The notes below the pieces were generated by a model. That model was not told the origin of the DNA. It searched no databases and saw only the letters and a list, made by a program, of their open reading frames with translations. A program made the position numbers and the translations under genes. Source: Cephalopachus bancanus (Eukaryota; Chordata; Mammalia; Primates; Tarsiidae). Taken from it: DNA of 64,000 bases. The first letter of the stretch is position 1. Each line of letters starts with the position of its first letter. Below, piece after piece: positions 21,647 through 34,599 of the stretch. The stretch covers positions 7,862,501 through 7,926,500 of the forward strand of contig JAPVLO010000056.1 of the NCBI GenBank assembly GCA_027257055.1, given 5' to 3'.

Positions 21647-22789
21647 CACCTTGCCCTTCAAGAGTTCAATTGTTTAACTTAAAATATTAATAAAGGCAGT
21701 GGACACCTTATACGGCAGTAGATATCTGCCAAGCATGGGTGTTTGGATGTCCTTCCTGAGCAGTGAGCAAAGGGGCCCGCTCCGGGGACATCATTTCTGT
21801 CGTCCGGGTTGTTTGTTGTCCGGGTTGTCCTGGCCACCCTTCACTTTCTCCTGCTTCCTTCCCAAGTCCTGCATCAAGCATCCCCCAGTGTGACAAAGGG
21901 CTTATAATGAACAGAGTTCAGCATCTCCTCTCTCCTCTCCTGTAATCCACCAGCATTCCGAGCACGCTTTTCTTACTCCAGAGTGGCTTCATGACGGAGG
22001 TTTCAGGCACGCTAACTGGCCGTGGGGCCTCACCACCCCCAGAGGGTCGACAGACCACCACCCACCTTCCAGCCAGGTGTGGCCGTGTGGGGATCCATTC
22101 AAGGCTAGTCTCGCCAGATCTGCTGATTTTTTTCATAAGGAGCCAGAAATGTGGATTTATGTAAAATCTGATTTTTAAATGTTGACCGATGTTTTAACAT
22201 TGGGCAGGTCACATAAAACTCAAATGTGAGCCAAATGTCACCTGTGTGCATGCCAGGCAGGCACTGAAGGAGGTCAAGGATCTCAGCCCGCTCTCTGGCC
22301 TCATCTCCAACCCCTCTGTGCATCACAAATGCCACCCACCCCTCGCCTTGTGCCACATCTCTGAGCCTCAGCACCCCATGCCTTGGCTCACAAGGTACCT
22401 ATCCCATGGGATGCCGTTTTTCATCCGCCCTGTCAGACCCTTCCCCAGCTTCAAGGGTCTGCTTGAATTGCACCCCGTCTCAGCTCTTCCTACCTAAACA
22501 TCACTTTCCATTAATATGGCCCCTCCTCTACAGCTCCCTTCAAAAGGCTCTTTCTTTGCCCTGGCGGGTGTATTTCTATCGATTTCCATCCGCTCTCACA
22601 TCCTGCCTCTCATGGCCATTGTTTCTGCATGTTTAAATCTTTCTGGTAGATCATACATTGGAAGACAGAATGGAGGGATTTGTGGGTGCCAGGTATGACT
22701 TGGGGATGATTTTCCTTGTTCTGTAGGAGACAAAACCAAAACTCAGCGAGTAAGGGATCATCTCGAGCTTCTGGTACAGATCTCCTGTA
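21646..22789. other. Unassigned unique sequence
   Basis: No repeat, RNA or convincing coding signal recognised. Confidence 0.4.
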
Positions 22790-23062
22790 TGTCCTTCTGC
22801 TCCCACTACCCAGAATCTTCCTCCTCCTTTCTCCATCTGGTAACTCCTACTCAGCCCTCAAGACAGCTCTACCCGCCAGACCCTCCCCTTCCCCACACTG
22901 AGTCAGCTTGGCCCCTCCTCCCGGTGCTGTGCTCCCACACTGCACTGCTTCGTAACTCGCGACAGGCTTACTCTTGTCTTCTGTTGGGTTGTCAGCGCCT
23001 GGCCTAGCACCGTACCTGGCCTAGAGTAGGCCACTGGTCAATACTTACTGGATGGCGTGAAG
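22790..23062 (+). mobile_element. L2 LINE 3' region
   Basis: 'ctggtaactcctactcagcc' followed by 'tggcctagcaccgtacctgg' and 'tcaatacttactggatgg' match the L2 3' end. Confidence 0.6.
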
Positions 23063-23864
23063 GAAGGGGGGAAGGGAACGATGAAAGGAGTGAGAAAGAG
23101 GAAGGAGGGAAAAAAGGACAATAACAGGCCACAGGCAACCATGACATGCGAGGGGCGATGAACCGCCCGGCTCCCAGCCCTGCTTCTGGACTGGGGTTGA
23201 TGCTGGCTCCCTCGTGCCACTGACCAAAAGCAGATCCCTGGGAAGGATCCAGGTGCCATTACCCCTCCTCCCCAGAGTGGGCAGGCAGGTGGCAGGTGGT
23301 GCCTGGCCTCTGGGCCCCAGGAGCCCCAGTGTTCACCTCTGACTGCTATCGGCTTCTGGTCCCTACCCCTGGGGGAACGCGTCTTCTGCGTGGTCATGCT
23401 CTGCCTTAGTAAATGGCTTCAGACATGATGGATGGTCATGGGGTGAGTTTCCCCCAAGGCTGATGGGAGAGTGAGCTGGAAAGGCTCACAGCAGGCATGT
23501 GCGCAGACAAGGGCCTGACAACATTCCCACTGCCCGGGGCAGCTGCCTGGCCTGAGAATGTGCCTTCTCGAGCCAGGACAAGGGCAGGGGAGATTTCCCT
23601 GGAAGGGAGGTTTCCCCATTGCTGGAACACTCCCGTGCAGCTGCACTCCACCCCTCCTCATTCACGGGCCAGGAGGACACAGCTGGGCCACTCCTGCTCC
23701 TGGGCCCTCTCCCTGGCCCAGGCTGAGAGAACCATCCCCGTCTCAGGAGAATCCACAGAGAAGACAGCCAGGCTGACGTCCCTCTCGAGTGAGCAGCTGT
23801 TTCCACCAACACTCACCCACAATCAGAGGGTTCTAGAAAACCCTGGTCTCCTCACCACCACCAG
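23063..23864. other. Unassigned unique sequence
   Basis: GC-moderate; the opposing open frames up to 137 codons overlap and are unrecognised. Confidence 0.4.
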
Positions 23865-24020
23865 GACTACCAAAGTCAAGCCAGGGGGGCAACACCAAGA
23901 ACACCACTAATGCATGACCTATATTACCTCCCAAGGCCCCACCTCCTAATACCATCACATTAGGGGTTAGGATCTCAACAAATGAACCTGGGGGACACCA
24001 ACTTTCAGACCATAGCACAG
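23865..24020 (-). mobile_element. ERVL-MaLR LTR fragment
   Basis: Antisense MaLR start: CCTCCTAATACCATCACATT, AACAAATGAACCTGGGGG, TTTCAGACCATAGCA. The rest of the LTR is missing. Confidence 0.75.
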
Positions 24021-24102
24021 GCTCTCATTGAGAGCCCTGGGCTCAGCAAATCCTCGACAAACCAGTTAGGTAAGGCTCTTTTAGCCCATTTTAAAGGCAG
24101 GA

Positions 24103-24374
<272 letters not shown>

Positions 24375-24544
24375 AAAGGCAGGAAATGAAGTTCAAAACC
24401 ATTTTATAATTAGAAAGGAAATGAAAGGAGACCACATTACTCAAATAAACAAAATACTTTAAAAATAATAACAATAACAAGAACCAAGACTTCAGTAAGG
24501 GAAACTACTGACTTAAGGAAGAAACAAAAAAGCTAATTTTTTAT

Positions 24545-24722
24545 TATTTATTATTACTCACCAAGGACTTTATGTGCACCACCTCATTTCATCCTTGGTA
24601 ACCTGACGACACAATCTAATCTCACACTGTTCCCATTTTACAGAGAGGAAACCAAGGGACAGGGGAGTAATCTGACTTAAACCTAAGGCCTGGGCATTCC
24701 ACTCCCCCACAAGCCACACTGC
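24545..24722 (-). mobile_element. MIR SINE
   Basis: CCCATTTTACAGAGAGGAAACC and 'cctaaggcctgggcattcca'. Confidence 0.7.
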
Positions 24723-25784
24723 AGTGTGTGAATAAGTTCCCTTTAGGGAGACATATTAGCATTTTAACAATGGAAAAGACAAAGTGGCCCCCAGGAATGG
24801 TTCCAATGTGGGGAATTCCAGGCCTCAGCCCTGCCGGTGGGCAGAGCTTTCAGGGCAGGAGGCTTTTAGCACCCCCCAAAGGTGGCCACCCACAGGCCTG
24901 GCCGACACAGGGCTCCATTCACCAGCAGGCAGAGCCAAGAGCCACAGGGGTAGAAGGAAGGAGAAGAGGGTTAGGTCAAGGAAGACCAGCCCTGGGCAGG
25001 TGAGCACCTGCAAAGGCATGTGTGCCTCCCCTGTCCCCTTGCCCCAAAATATCAGCCTGCTTAGCAGTGTGGAAGAAGCACTGTCATTGTCAGTGCCCGG
25101 CAGGGAAGCGAGCTAGGGCAAGAGGTCCTCATTCAGCTTGTTCGCTCACCCCCCGGCAACCCAGGGCCTGGCACATCCTGCAACCCAGGGCCTGGTCCTA
25201 GCATCCCCAGCTGTAAGACCAGGGGACGGCCTAGGTAACTGCTGAGGCTTCTTTTACCATCAACAGATATGAAGCTAGCACTTGGAGCGGCAGCATTAAT
25301 GGCCAAAAGGGCTGGGAGGAGGACTGGGGAGACAGGGAGAAAGCAGCCTGGGCCAAAGAAAGGGGAGACAAGTTCCAGGGGACAGAGCCCAGAACAGGCT
25401 TCTGGAGGGGTTGGGAGCCAAGAACAGGCAGGGAGGCCCTGAAGGGGGGATCGGAGGGCACAGTTCACTTGCCTTCATCCAGGTCTACTGAGGACTCCAG
25501 CCAGACAATGCCCTGGGCACTGGGGAGGGGAGAGGTAGCTCAACCCAGAGGAGGCAGCCACGCACAACAGCACAGCAATGCTGATGGGTTCTTCATGAAG
25601 CCAGAGCCGGCTGCCGTGAGGAGTGGTGCTTGCTGGCCATAGGCCAGGAGAGAGGGAATCAGGGAAGCCCTCCTGCAGGAGTCCAGGTGTGAAGCAGATG
25701 GGGACAATTTCACTCAGTCTAAATCTAGTGCCTTCTGCTCAAATGGAAAGAGCTGTTCAAAATGATACTGAAGCACTGGAGAGC
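24723..25784. other. Unassigned unique sequence
   Basis: About 1 kb without a recognised repeat. A short direct repeat (CAACCCAGGGCCTGG) occurs at 25157-25171 and 25181-25195. Confidence 0.4.
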
Positions 25785-26395
<611 letters not shown>

Positions 26396-26609
26396 CCTGT
26401 AATTTTTATCCTATCCCCAGTCTTGCCGTTTGTATGCCTGTGAGTGGGTTAAATGTAGGGAGGAGAAGGGAGGAACCGTGAGAACAGGCAACAACCCAGA
26501 GAGATAGACTGTGGAAAACTACAATGGATAGTAGGCACTGTCCCACAAAAACAAAATGGCAGCCAGTGTCTTCCCCAACAGACTCTTCTGTGATTGCCTG
26601 TAGTGGGTT

Positions 26610-26830
26610 TTAAGAATACTGGGTTTTAGAATCAGCCAGATCTGGGCTGAGCTCCTGGCTCTACCACATAATATCTCAGGGACTCTAGAACAAGGGTTTA
26701 AACTTCTTAGAGTCTCACTTTGCTTACCAATACAGTGGGAATAATAACAGTCATACCTTATTGAGTAGTGGGTAAGTTAAAATGTCTGCTATATTAAAAG
26801 GGCTTGGCCCAGTGTCTGGCACGTGTTGAA
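26610..26830 (+). mobile_element. MIR SINE
   Basis: Near-complete MIR: 'tgggttttagaatcagccag', 'tgagctcctggctctaccac', 'tacagtgggaataataacag', 'ttggcccagtgtctggcac'. Confidence 0.8.
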
Positions 26831-27215
26831 AAAGACAGCAAAAAAACCAACCACTACTCTAAGTTTGTTCCAGTGGATTCTCCTCTCTCCCAGCTTCCTC
26901 CTCAAAATCAGCATGGGGCCCATCTTCCCATCTCCTCCTTCCTCTGTCTGGCTCCTCTACATACCCTCCATTTCAGAACCCACTTCAAAGCCACTTCTCC
27001 CTGGACTTCATTTCCTTCCTAGGATTCTAGCTTGCATCAGATCAAGTGATCCATCAGTCTACACAAACTCCTCAATCTCTCAGGAGCGTCCTTGTCTACC
27101 AGCTGGTTGCAACAAGGAACTGTTTCGCCTGGGATGAGCCAAGCAATCAGCGTGGGGCTGGTGGCTGTGTGGGCTGATAGGAATTACCTAGCAAGTCGCT
27201 GACCTCTGAGTATAC
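26831..27215 (+). mobile_element. Probable L2 LINE fragment
   Basis: C/T-rich text with CATTTCAGAACCCACTTCAA and 'gccacttctccctggact' resembles the L2 3' region. Weak. Confidence 0.4.
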
Positions 27216-27225
27216 ATCAAAACCT

Positions 27226-27538
27226 GGTCGGGCACAGTGGCTCAAGCCTGTAATCCTAGCACTTTGGGAGATCGAGGTGAGGGGATTGCCTGAGCCCCCA
27301 CGTTCAAGAACAGCCTGGGCCACTTGGTGAGTCCTCATCTCTACAATAAATTTTTTAAAAATTAGCCAGGTGTGGTAGCACGTGCCTGTAGTTCCAGCTA
27401 CTTGGAAGACAGGTGGAAGAATCGCCAGAGTCCAGGAGGTCGACACGGGGGTGGCCATGAGCATGCCACTGTGCTCCAGCCTGGGCAACGGAGTGCGACT
27501 CCAACTCAAAATTAAAAAAAAAAAAACAAAAAAAAACC
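27226..27538 (+). mobile_element. Alu, derived lineage (older tier)
   Basis: GGGATTGCCTGAGCCCCCAC, CTCTACAATAAATTTTT, CCTGTAGTTCCAGCTACTTG, GTGGCCATGAGCATGCC and a mixed A-rich tail. Confidence 0.92.
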
Positions 27539-27706
27539 TTCTACCCAAACCAAAAGTTCAGTGCTTTTGCAAATTCGCCAGCTATTAAATGAAATTTACA
27601 TCTGTCCAAGAATGCCTTCCACTAATGAGACAGAGATAGATGGGTATATAAAAGGTCAGGGCGAGGGAGGTTGGGAGCTTGGGAATAAAGTTTACTGACT
27701 TCCTGT

Positions 27707-28206
27707 CAGGGGGTCCTCACTTTTGCTGTGCCTTCTCCCCTTGGGCAGACTGGTGAAGCCCACGGATAAATAAATTAATAAATAAAATGGATAACTGAAT
27801 CAATAAAATGCATAGCTTGGCTACAAAGAGATCCAATTATATTGAAACATAATTATTAACATTTTTTAAAGTGTGCGATACAGTAACACATATTCTTCCT
27901 TATTAACACATTAAATAACAAGCTCTGGCAGCGGCTGCAACACTTACTGTGATTTCAAAGTTACTATGGGTATAAATAATATTTCAAGATACCAGCAGCA
28001 GCTAAAATGTCATATGAAAATATGTGTGATTTCTACCGGTGACAACGTCATAGCGACAGTGACTACAGTGTGGTTTGTTGTCTACATTCATAATCAAAGA
28101 AAATGCTAAGTAAAGATGCTCTTTTTTTTCCCACCCGAGTTCACAGCCTCCTCTGAATTCTATCCATAGATCCCTTGGGACTGTTGACACAAGTTAGGAA
28201 TGCCTG
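27707..28206. mobile_element. DNA transposon fossil with hAT-like termini
   Basis: Imperfect inverted ends: left CAGGGGGTCCTCACTTTTG, right reverse complement CAGGCATTCCTAACTTGTG. The internal text ('gaagcccacgga', 'ttgttgtctacattcataat') matches a common ancient MITE that I recognise but cannot name confidently. About 500 bp, no transposase. Confidence 0.7.
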
Positions 28207-28704
28207 GTAAGTTCTTCACAGCTCAGCAAGGCTTTGTACTGGGCGTATTCCTAAGTTTCAGCTCACCATTACCTCCTTCTTGAAGAACCTCCCCCCATGC
28301 CCTCCCGACCTTGAAAGGCCAAGTTCTGCCCACAGGACTCTCTTCTGCCCACCCCTCCTGTCCGACTGGCCCAGGGGAGGATGCTGGCTCCACAGCATCC
28401 CGTGCCCCAGGCTACCTGGCCCCTGTCAAGATGAGAGAGGCAGCCTCAGGTTCCAGAGAACCAGCTCAGACAGGGATCCTCTCTGGTACTCGAACCAAAC
28501 AACACAGGTGAGGTCTGGGCGTCAGTAAGGCAAGGGGGAGGGGGGCTGTGCTGCACAGAGCTGAGGGCACTCAAAGGGGGCACCACAGGGTGAAGGCCGG
28601 TGACCAGCTGCACCAGTGCTATGACCTTGAACTCCAAATCCTCTCCTCAACATCATCTGCCTCCAGGATGCTGGCCTTCTGTCAGGCCTGTGCTTAGATA
28701 GCAA
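28207..28704. other. Unassigned unique sequence
   Basis: Nothing recognised. Confidence 0.4.
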
Positions 28705-28706
28705 TA

Positions 28707-29341
28707 CAGTGGTCCCCCTTCACCCCTTAGAAGTGGTTTCACTGTCTAAGGCTTCAGTTATTTGTGATCCATAGCGATCCAAACATATTAAGATATTTTG
28801 AGAGGCAGAGAGAGACTACATTCACATAACTTATTACGGTATATTGTTATCATTGTTCTTTATTATTATTATCATTCTTGAGTCAGAATCTCACTCTGTT
28901 ACCCAAGCTGGAGTGCACTGTCATGCTCATGTGGCCACCACAGCCTCGATCTCCTGGGCTCAGGCAATCCTTCTGCCTCAGCCTTCCAAGTAGCCAGCAC
29001 TGCAAGCACACACCACCACACCTGGCTAATTTTTTGATTGATTGTAGAGATGAGGTCTCACCAAGTTGCCCAGGCTGGTCTCGAACCCCTGGGCTCTGGC
29101 AATTCTCTCGCCTGTACCTCCCAAAGTGCTGGGATTACAGGCATGAGCCACCGTGCTTGACACCTGTTCTATTTTATTATCATCACTATAAGTCTCTCAC
29201 TGTGCCTAATTCATAAATTAAACTTTATCAGAGGTATGGATATATACCTATCCATAGGGTACGGGTTTCAGAACTATCCACAGTTTAAGGCATCCACTGG
29301 GAATCTCGGGACATATACCTCTCAGATAAAGGGGACGACCG
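28707..29341. mobile_element. Tigger-like MITE split by an Alu
   Basis: Left end CAGTGGTCCCCCTT, decayed right end AAAGGGGACGACCG, with TA at 28705-28706 and 29342-29343. Internal 'aattaaactttatcagaggt' and 'ggcatccactgggaatctcg' are typical of this pogo-related family. An Alu occupies the middle. Confidence 0.85.
28877..29160 (-). mobile_element. Alu, derived lineage (older tier), inside Tigger
   Basis: GAGTCAGAATCTCACTCTGT to GCCACCGTGCTTGACA; contains CAGCCTTCCAAGTAGC and GTAGAGATGAGGTCTCACC. Clearly inserted after the DNA transposon. Confidence 0.92.
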
Positions 29342-29409
29342 TACCGCATTTCGTGGTTTCTCACTCCCTTTCTTAGAATCAACCTAGGGGAGTCTGCTTT
29401 CTGTGTCAG

Positions 29410-29515
29410 AAGAGCCCGAGTCAGTCTTATCAGCACCATTTTACAGATGAACAAGTTGCAGTTTACTCAAGTGAGTCATGTGTGCAAGCTCACAAGGCTA
29501 ATAAAGGGTGAAGCC
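29410..29515 (-). mobile_element. MIR SINE fragment
   Basis: 'ccattttacagatgaacaag' then 'gcaagctcacaaggctaata'. Confidence 0.6.
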
Positions 29516-30499
29516 ATTTCCCCTTCCTTCCCTCCACTTCCACCCCCTTGATGGAAAGGCGGGTGGGATGGTCCTTTATTATTATTACTTATTTGAAATC
29601 ACACAAATGATGCATGAAAACAACCTCTCAAAAAAAATCCAAACATGACAAATAAAACGCCCTCCCCATTCCCACTCAATGCTGCACCCAATAAATGTAG
29701 ATCCTGACCGGCTGTTGTATTCAGCCCTCCCCAACTTGACGTTCTGTCTCTGAAACCCCTCCCAAGAGTAGGGGAGCTGCCTGTTCCAAGGAGGAAGGGA
29801 GTCATGGGTGAAAGAACAGCCCAGGAGGGCAGCGCCTGGAAAGGTCAGCCCTGCCGCCGGGTGCCCTGCTAGGAAAATCTACATCAATTTCACAGAGAGC
29901 CCACGTCTCTGGCCACTGGGCAGAAGCCTGGCTATGGGGGAATCGGGACCCAAGGCTGCTCTTTTAACTCTGCCTGGAGCAAATTGTCCCCAATGCTGTA
30001 TTCCCTGCCCCCTTGTCACTTGATGTCGGAGCCACAAGCTAGAAATACAAACCAAAGGAAACTCTGTGTCGACACAAAGGATCCTTCCACACAAAGGGGG
30101 AAAAGCCACAGCCACGTTAAAAATACATATCCAGACAACAAGTTGCATTTACTTTTGGGGGGAAACATGGGGGGAGGGGCGGAACTGGGATTGGTGTTTT
30201 CTCCCACAATGACTGTGTCCCCAGAAAGTTATTTGAGGGGCAGGGCCTAGGGCCTGGGCGAGGCAGTGAGGCGTTCCCCTTGAAAATAGCCTTCTTTCTT
30301 GGAGAAGGAATGCCTGGCCAGCTTCTTCAGACGCCACCGATCTATAATTGCCTGCATATCACATTAACCATCTACGGACTCGAAGTCTTAAGACAGGCCT
30401 ATATTTAGCAGGAGGGCCCTCTTCTTTCCTTTAATCCTACTTTGAAATATTATCTCTATAGATTGGAAGCTGTTCCCAGAAAGGCCGATTCGAAGCCTC
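29516..30499. other. Unassigned unique sequence
   Basis: About 1 kb repeat-free. 30040-30360 has ACAAAG-type TCF cores and AT-rich blocks and could be a conserved noncoding element; inference only. Confidence 0.35.
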
Positions 30500-30705
30500 T
30501 TAACCCAAACTCAGTCAGGGAGATTAGCATTCTGAGGCACAGAGAGGTTAGGGTCCAGCTGGAAACTGCATAGTCGCTTAGTGGTGGACCAGGTTCTAAC
30601 CCTGGGACTCCCTGGCCTCCAAGCCCATATGTCTTCCCACATACTCCACTACAGAACAGAACAGAGTGGTTAGCTGACTGATCTCCAAAGACAAACAGCT
30701 CCATC
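30500..30705 (-). mobile_element. MIR SINE
   Basis: 'tctgaggcacagagaggtta', 'ctgcatagtcgcttagtggt', 'ccaggttctaaccctggg'. Confidence 0.65.
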
Positions 30706-30714
30706 AGATTCCAG

Positions 30715-30830
30715 TTTTATGCTATATTCATTCCATGGCCTTAACCTCCTTGAGCCTCAATTTCCTCACCTATACAACAAGGATCATGAAAGCAACTATC
30801 TCTAGGATTATTGGGAGGCTTGATTTTGTC
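30715..30830 (+). mobile_element. MIR SINE fragment
   Basis: 'ccttgagcctcaatttcctc', 'acctatacaacaaggatcat', 'aggattattgggaggcttga'. Confidence 0.65.
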
Positions 30831-31149
30831 AGGGATCGACACACGTGTGCACTATGATTGCACTGGACTGCTTCTGATCTCACACAGAATTGAGTGGATC
30901 TGTGATAGACAAGAAAGAATTCCTATCAAACCCATTTTACAGTTAAGAAAATTGAGCTCCCCTCGAGATGACATAACTTGCACAAGATCAGAGTTTTAAA
31001 AGCAAGCACATTCTCAGCATTGAGAAGTCCTAAATGGCCTTCCCATCACACCTCCCAAGGTATGGGTTGAGCAAGGAGTACAAGCTACCGCTTTCCTTCC
31101 CCCACCAGATCAGAGCCACGGATGCAGTGGAACACATGCTATGACCCTT
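30831..31149. other. Mostly unassigned; MIR trace at 30920-30990
   Basis: 'cccattttacagttaagaaa' suggests antisense MIR. The rest is unrecognised. Confidence 0.4.
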
Positions 31150-31242
31150 CCTTATGTGCCGGAATCAGCACAGGGCCTGGAACAGGGCAGAGGCTCAATG
31201 TGGTGCTGATGAGCTAGTGAACTACTGAATGAATGAAGGCCC
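31150..31242 (+). mobile_element. L2 LINE 3' end fragment
   Basis: 'cagcacagggcctggaacag', 'gcagaggctcaatgtggtgc', 'ctactgaatgaatgaa'. Confidence 0.6.
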
Positions 31243-31979
31243 TGATCTGCAGATAGGAATGGCATAACCTGAAGCAGGTGTCTTGCAGAAAGCAGTGGGC
31301 AGGCAAGAGCTCTGGCTGCAGAAAGCAAGAGCCCCATTTTCTCCTTAGCCAATTCTGCGGGTGGAGCCTTGACAAGGTCAGTAGCTGGGCTCTGACTCAA
31401 GGGGCCATCCACGGTGTCTCCCAGCCTGGCCCACCTGGCCCAATCCAGGACCCAGAAGATAATCATGACACACATGTGACCCGCCACCAGCTAAAACAGA
31501 TGTAAGAACACTGCAGGCAAGGGACGGCAAACAAGCCAGGGAGACTGCCCATCTGTCTTCCTAATTGTCAACTCTGCCGATAATAAGATTTTTCTCCCTG
31601 TCACACCTTAGGCTGCTACTGAACTGAAGCAAAACCAAGATATCCATCTTCCAGCCATGAGCAGTGGCCTTCATAAAGTTCCAGGGACGAGAAGAAGCTG
31701 CTTGGCTAAGAGAAGCAGACGGAGCCGGAAAGAGCCCTAACTGGGGAGTCAGGAACGTGGGGTCCCAGCTTGTAACCCACTGTGGGTGCAGGCAGCCACT
31801 GCACCTCACAGAGTCTGTCAAATTTCCTGTCAAATTAAAGCCCATAGTTCTGGAAACGAGGTCAATGGAGGGTGCAGGATCGGGCGAAGGAGCTGTGAAT
31901 CATGTAATTCTCTAAGCAAGATACATGCATTTGGAGGAAAATATCCATCACTTTCACCAGAATCTCAAAGGCATGTGAG

Positions 31980-31985
<6 letters not shown>
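31243..31985. other. Unassigned unique sequence
   Basis: No repeat or coding family recognised. Confidence 0.4.
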
Positions 31986-32028
<43 letters not shown>

Positions 32029-32029
32029 C
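31986..32029. repeat. (CA)n microsatellite
   Basis: About 22 CA units. Confidence 0.97.
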
Positions 32030-32084
32030 CTCCCCCATAAAAAAAGCTAAGTAATACTGGTTTAGATGGTTTCCATTCAAATGG

Positions 32085-32480
32085 TTTCCATCCAACCTGC
32101 ATTTTCTGAGCACCTTCTCTGAGTCCCACTCTGTGCTAGGAACTTGAGACACAAATATAGGAGAGTCTTTCTCTTAAGGTGCTCAGTGCAGTTGATGCAG
32201 GCTGTGACAGAGGTGGGTTGAGGGAGCTTTGGAAATGAAGAAGGCAGCATTTGCCTCCATTCGGTCAGGAAAGACCTTCCAGGGGGAAAAACCTTACATT
32301 TAACATCGAAGTTGAAGGCTAAGTGTGCAATTACTGGGTAGACCGGTAGAAGATACTTCAGGCCAAGGGCACCATGTGCGAAGGCCATGTGTGGTCCAGG
32401 AACTGTTTGAAGCCTAACTGTGAGTAGAACAGAGAGGATGCTCATTGCAGAGGTTAGGGGAGTGGCAGAGCCAGAGACGA
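32085..32480 (+). mobile_element. L2 LINE 3' region
   Basis: 'ttctgagcaccttctctgag', 'ctctgtgctaggaacttgag', 'aggaaagaccttccag', 'tgtgcgaaggccatgtgtgg'. Confidence 0.7.
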
Positions 32481-33097
32481 AGCTGGGCAGGTAGGCAGGG
32501 CCCGGATGGGGAAATACCATGTACGCCACCCTAAGGAATCTCACAGGCAAGGAGCCCCTTCTAGTTTGGAAAGTCTAGGATGAGCCTCCACTAGCATGAG
32601 TCCCCCTAAATGCTGGGCAGTGGCTATGAGCCAGACAGGCAGTGGGAGATGAGATGAGGAAAGCACCTCTCCTCCTGGCACCATAAGTGGGCGTGGCCTT
32701 TCTACCAAGGTGCTGGCAGTTGCACGCATGAGGGGTGAGTCCAGCGAGTTGCTGTCATCAGTCTCTCCTCTTTTTCTCCCTGCACGGTGACCCAGCCAGG
32801 GGGCTCCAACCGTCCACTGTTATGGCTGAAAAAGGGAGACACTGATTGGCCCAGCTGATGGCATGCAGAACTCAGTGACATGCCCGTCAGGCCCCGGATA
32901 GTAACTTGGCAAACAAAGGATCTCAGTTCCTCCAACGGACTCTGCTACTCATCTCGGTGCTCTCACATGCTGCTCCTTCTGCCTAGAAGGCTCTTTCCAG
33001 CCTCTCCTGTCAGTCTTCAGACTAAGCGACTGCTGGGCCTACTAGGTGCTCAGGGCACCTAATCCTTTCCTTTTGAAGAACTCAACACTGTGGAGAA
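32481..33097. other. Mostly unassigned; possible L2 at 32930-33050
   Basis: 'gctccttctgcctagaaggc' with 'cctgtcagtcttcagac' is L2-like. The remainder is unrecognised. Confidence 0.4.
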
Positions 33098-33457
33098 CAG
33101 CAAGTCCCCTACATACGAACGACTTCCATTCCGAGAGCACATTCATAAGTCCAATTGGTTCGTAAGCCCAGCAAAGTCAGCCTAGGGACCCAACTAACAC
33201 AGTCGGCTATACAGTACCGGCTACATCACTACTGCTTTCTCGCTTGCTTCCAAACATCCTGGGCTTGAAATAAAGATATTATACTACTGTACTCTATACA
33301 GTGCTGAACAGTAAAGTACACAAAAGCACAAACACTTGTAGAGGATGCGTGCATGTGGCCATGTGTGCCAGAGACGTGAACTAACTTACATGACTGGATA
33401 TGAGAACAGACACTTTAAAAGTTTGCAACTTGAAGGTTCATATATGGAGACTTACTG
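33098..33457. mobile_element. Tigger-like MITE
   Basis: Inverted ends: left CAGCAAGTCCCCTACATACG, right reverse complement CAGTAAGTCTCCATATATG. Internal 'cattcataagtccaattggt' and 'ttgcaacttgaaggttcat'. 360 bp, non-autonomous; the flanking TA has decayed. Confidence 0.85.
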
Positions 33458-33479
33458 AATTCTGTATTTATTTGAGTGA

Positions 33480-33930
33480 TTTTATTCATACCCGTCTTGG
33501 CCACTGGACTGCATGCTCCAAGAAGCCAGGAGTGCCCATTTTGTTTACTTCTTTTTATTATTTTTCTGAGCCAGAGGCTCACTCTGTCTGTCGCTCAGGC
33601 CGGAGTTGCAGTGGCAGGATCAGGGCTCACCTCAGGCTTGACTTCCTGGGTTCAGGAGATCCTTCTGCCTCAGACTCCCGAATAGCTAGGACTACAGGCA
33701 CACACTACTACGCCAAGCTGATTTTCTTTTTTTCCAAAGAGGACGTCTCCCTATGTTGCCCAGGCTGGTCTCAAACTCCTGGCTTCAAGCAATCCTCCCA
33801 CCTCGGCCCAAAGCGCTGGGATTACAAGCGTGAACCACCAAACCCATCGAATTTTGTTCACTTCTATACCTCACTACTACCTTGACCAGGGCCTGGCACA
33901 GAGTATTGATTTAATAAAAGTCTGATTTGA
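33480..33930 (+). mobile_element. L2 LINE 3' fragment split by an Alu
   Basis: 'ggactgcatgctccaagaag' before and 'gaccagggcctggcacagag' after the Alu are contiguous L2 3' text. Confidence 0.6.
33553..33850 (-). mobile_element. Alu (AluJ-like)
   Basis: TSD ATTTTGTTTACTTCT at 33538-33552, repeated at 33851-33865 with one mismatch. Diverged dimer. Confidence 0.92.
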
Positions 33931-34011
33931 ACCCTGAGCCATTCTCCAAAACTCACCATCCTGGGGTAGGTATATCATGGCCGAGATGGGAGAGCTGGAC
34001 TTGAAAAAGCT

Positions 34012-34302
34012 CAAGTCTGTAATCCCAGCACTTTGGGTGGCTGAGGCAAGAAGATTGCCTGAGCTCAGGAGTCCAAGACCAGTCTGGACAACTTGGTGAG
34101 ACCTCGTCTCTACACTAAATCAAAATATAAGCCAGGTGTGGTAGCGCTGGCCTGTAGTTCCAGCTACTTGGAAGGCTGAGGCGGAAGAATTCCCTGAGCC
34201 CAGCAGGTTGAGGCTGCAGGGGCTGTGGGCATGTCACTGCACCCGGCCTGGGCAACAGAGTGAGACCACGACTCAAAAAAAAAGAAAGAAAGAAAAGAAA
34301 AA
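34012..34302 (+). mobile_element. Alu, derived lineage, slightly 5'-truncated
   Basis: Starts TCAAGTCTGTAATCCCAGC. Has CAACTTGGTGAGACCTCG, CTACACTAAATC, CCTGTAGTTCCAGCTACTTG and a GAAA-rich tail. Confidence 0.9.
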
Positions 34303-34599
34303 TCAGTATCAGGATGGACTGTGCTTTTATTCCCAGTGAAGTTCAATGGCCCCCTGTGTCATACTTGAGAAGCTCTATAAGCAAACTCAGACAGGTCCTT
34401 GGGAATCGTGTTTAATTCAAGATGCTTTCTCCCTAGGCCTCGACCTGGTGGCAGGCCTCATCCTATCCCCTCTTCGCCCTATTAGGACTCTGTAGACTTT
34501 GCCCAGGCCTCAAGGGGTCATCCTTGGCAGGGGCGATCTCCCTGTCCCTCTCCTGCAAGATACTCCCTCCTTGCCCCAAAGGCCTGCACTCCAGGGCTC

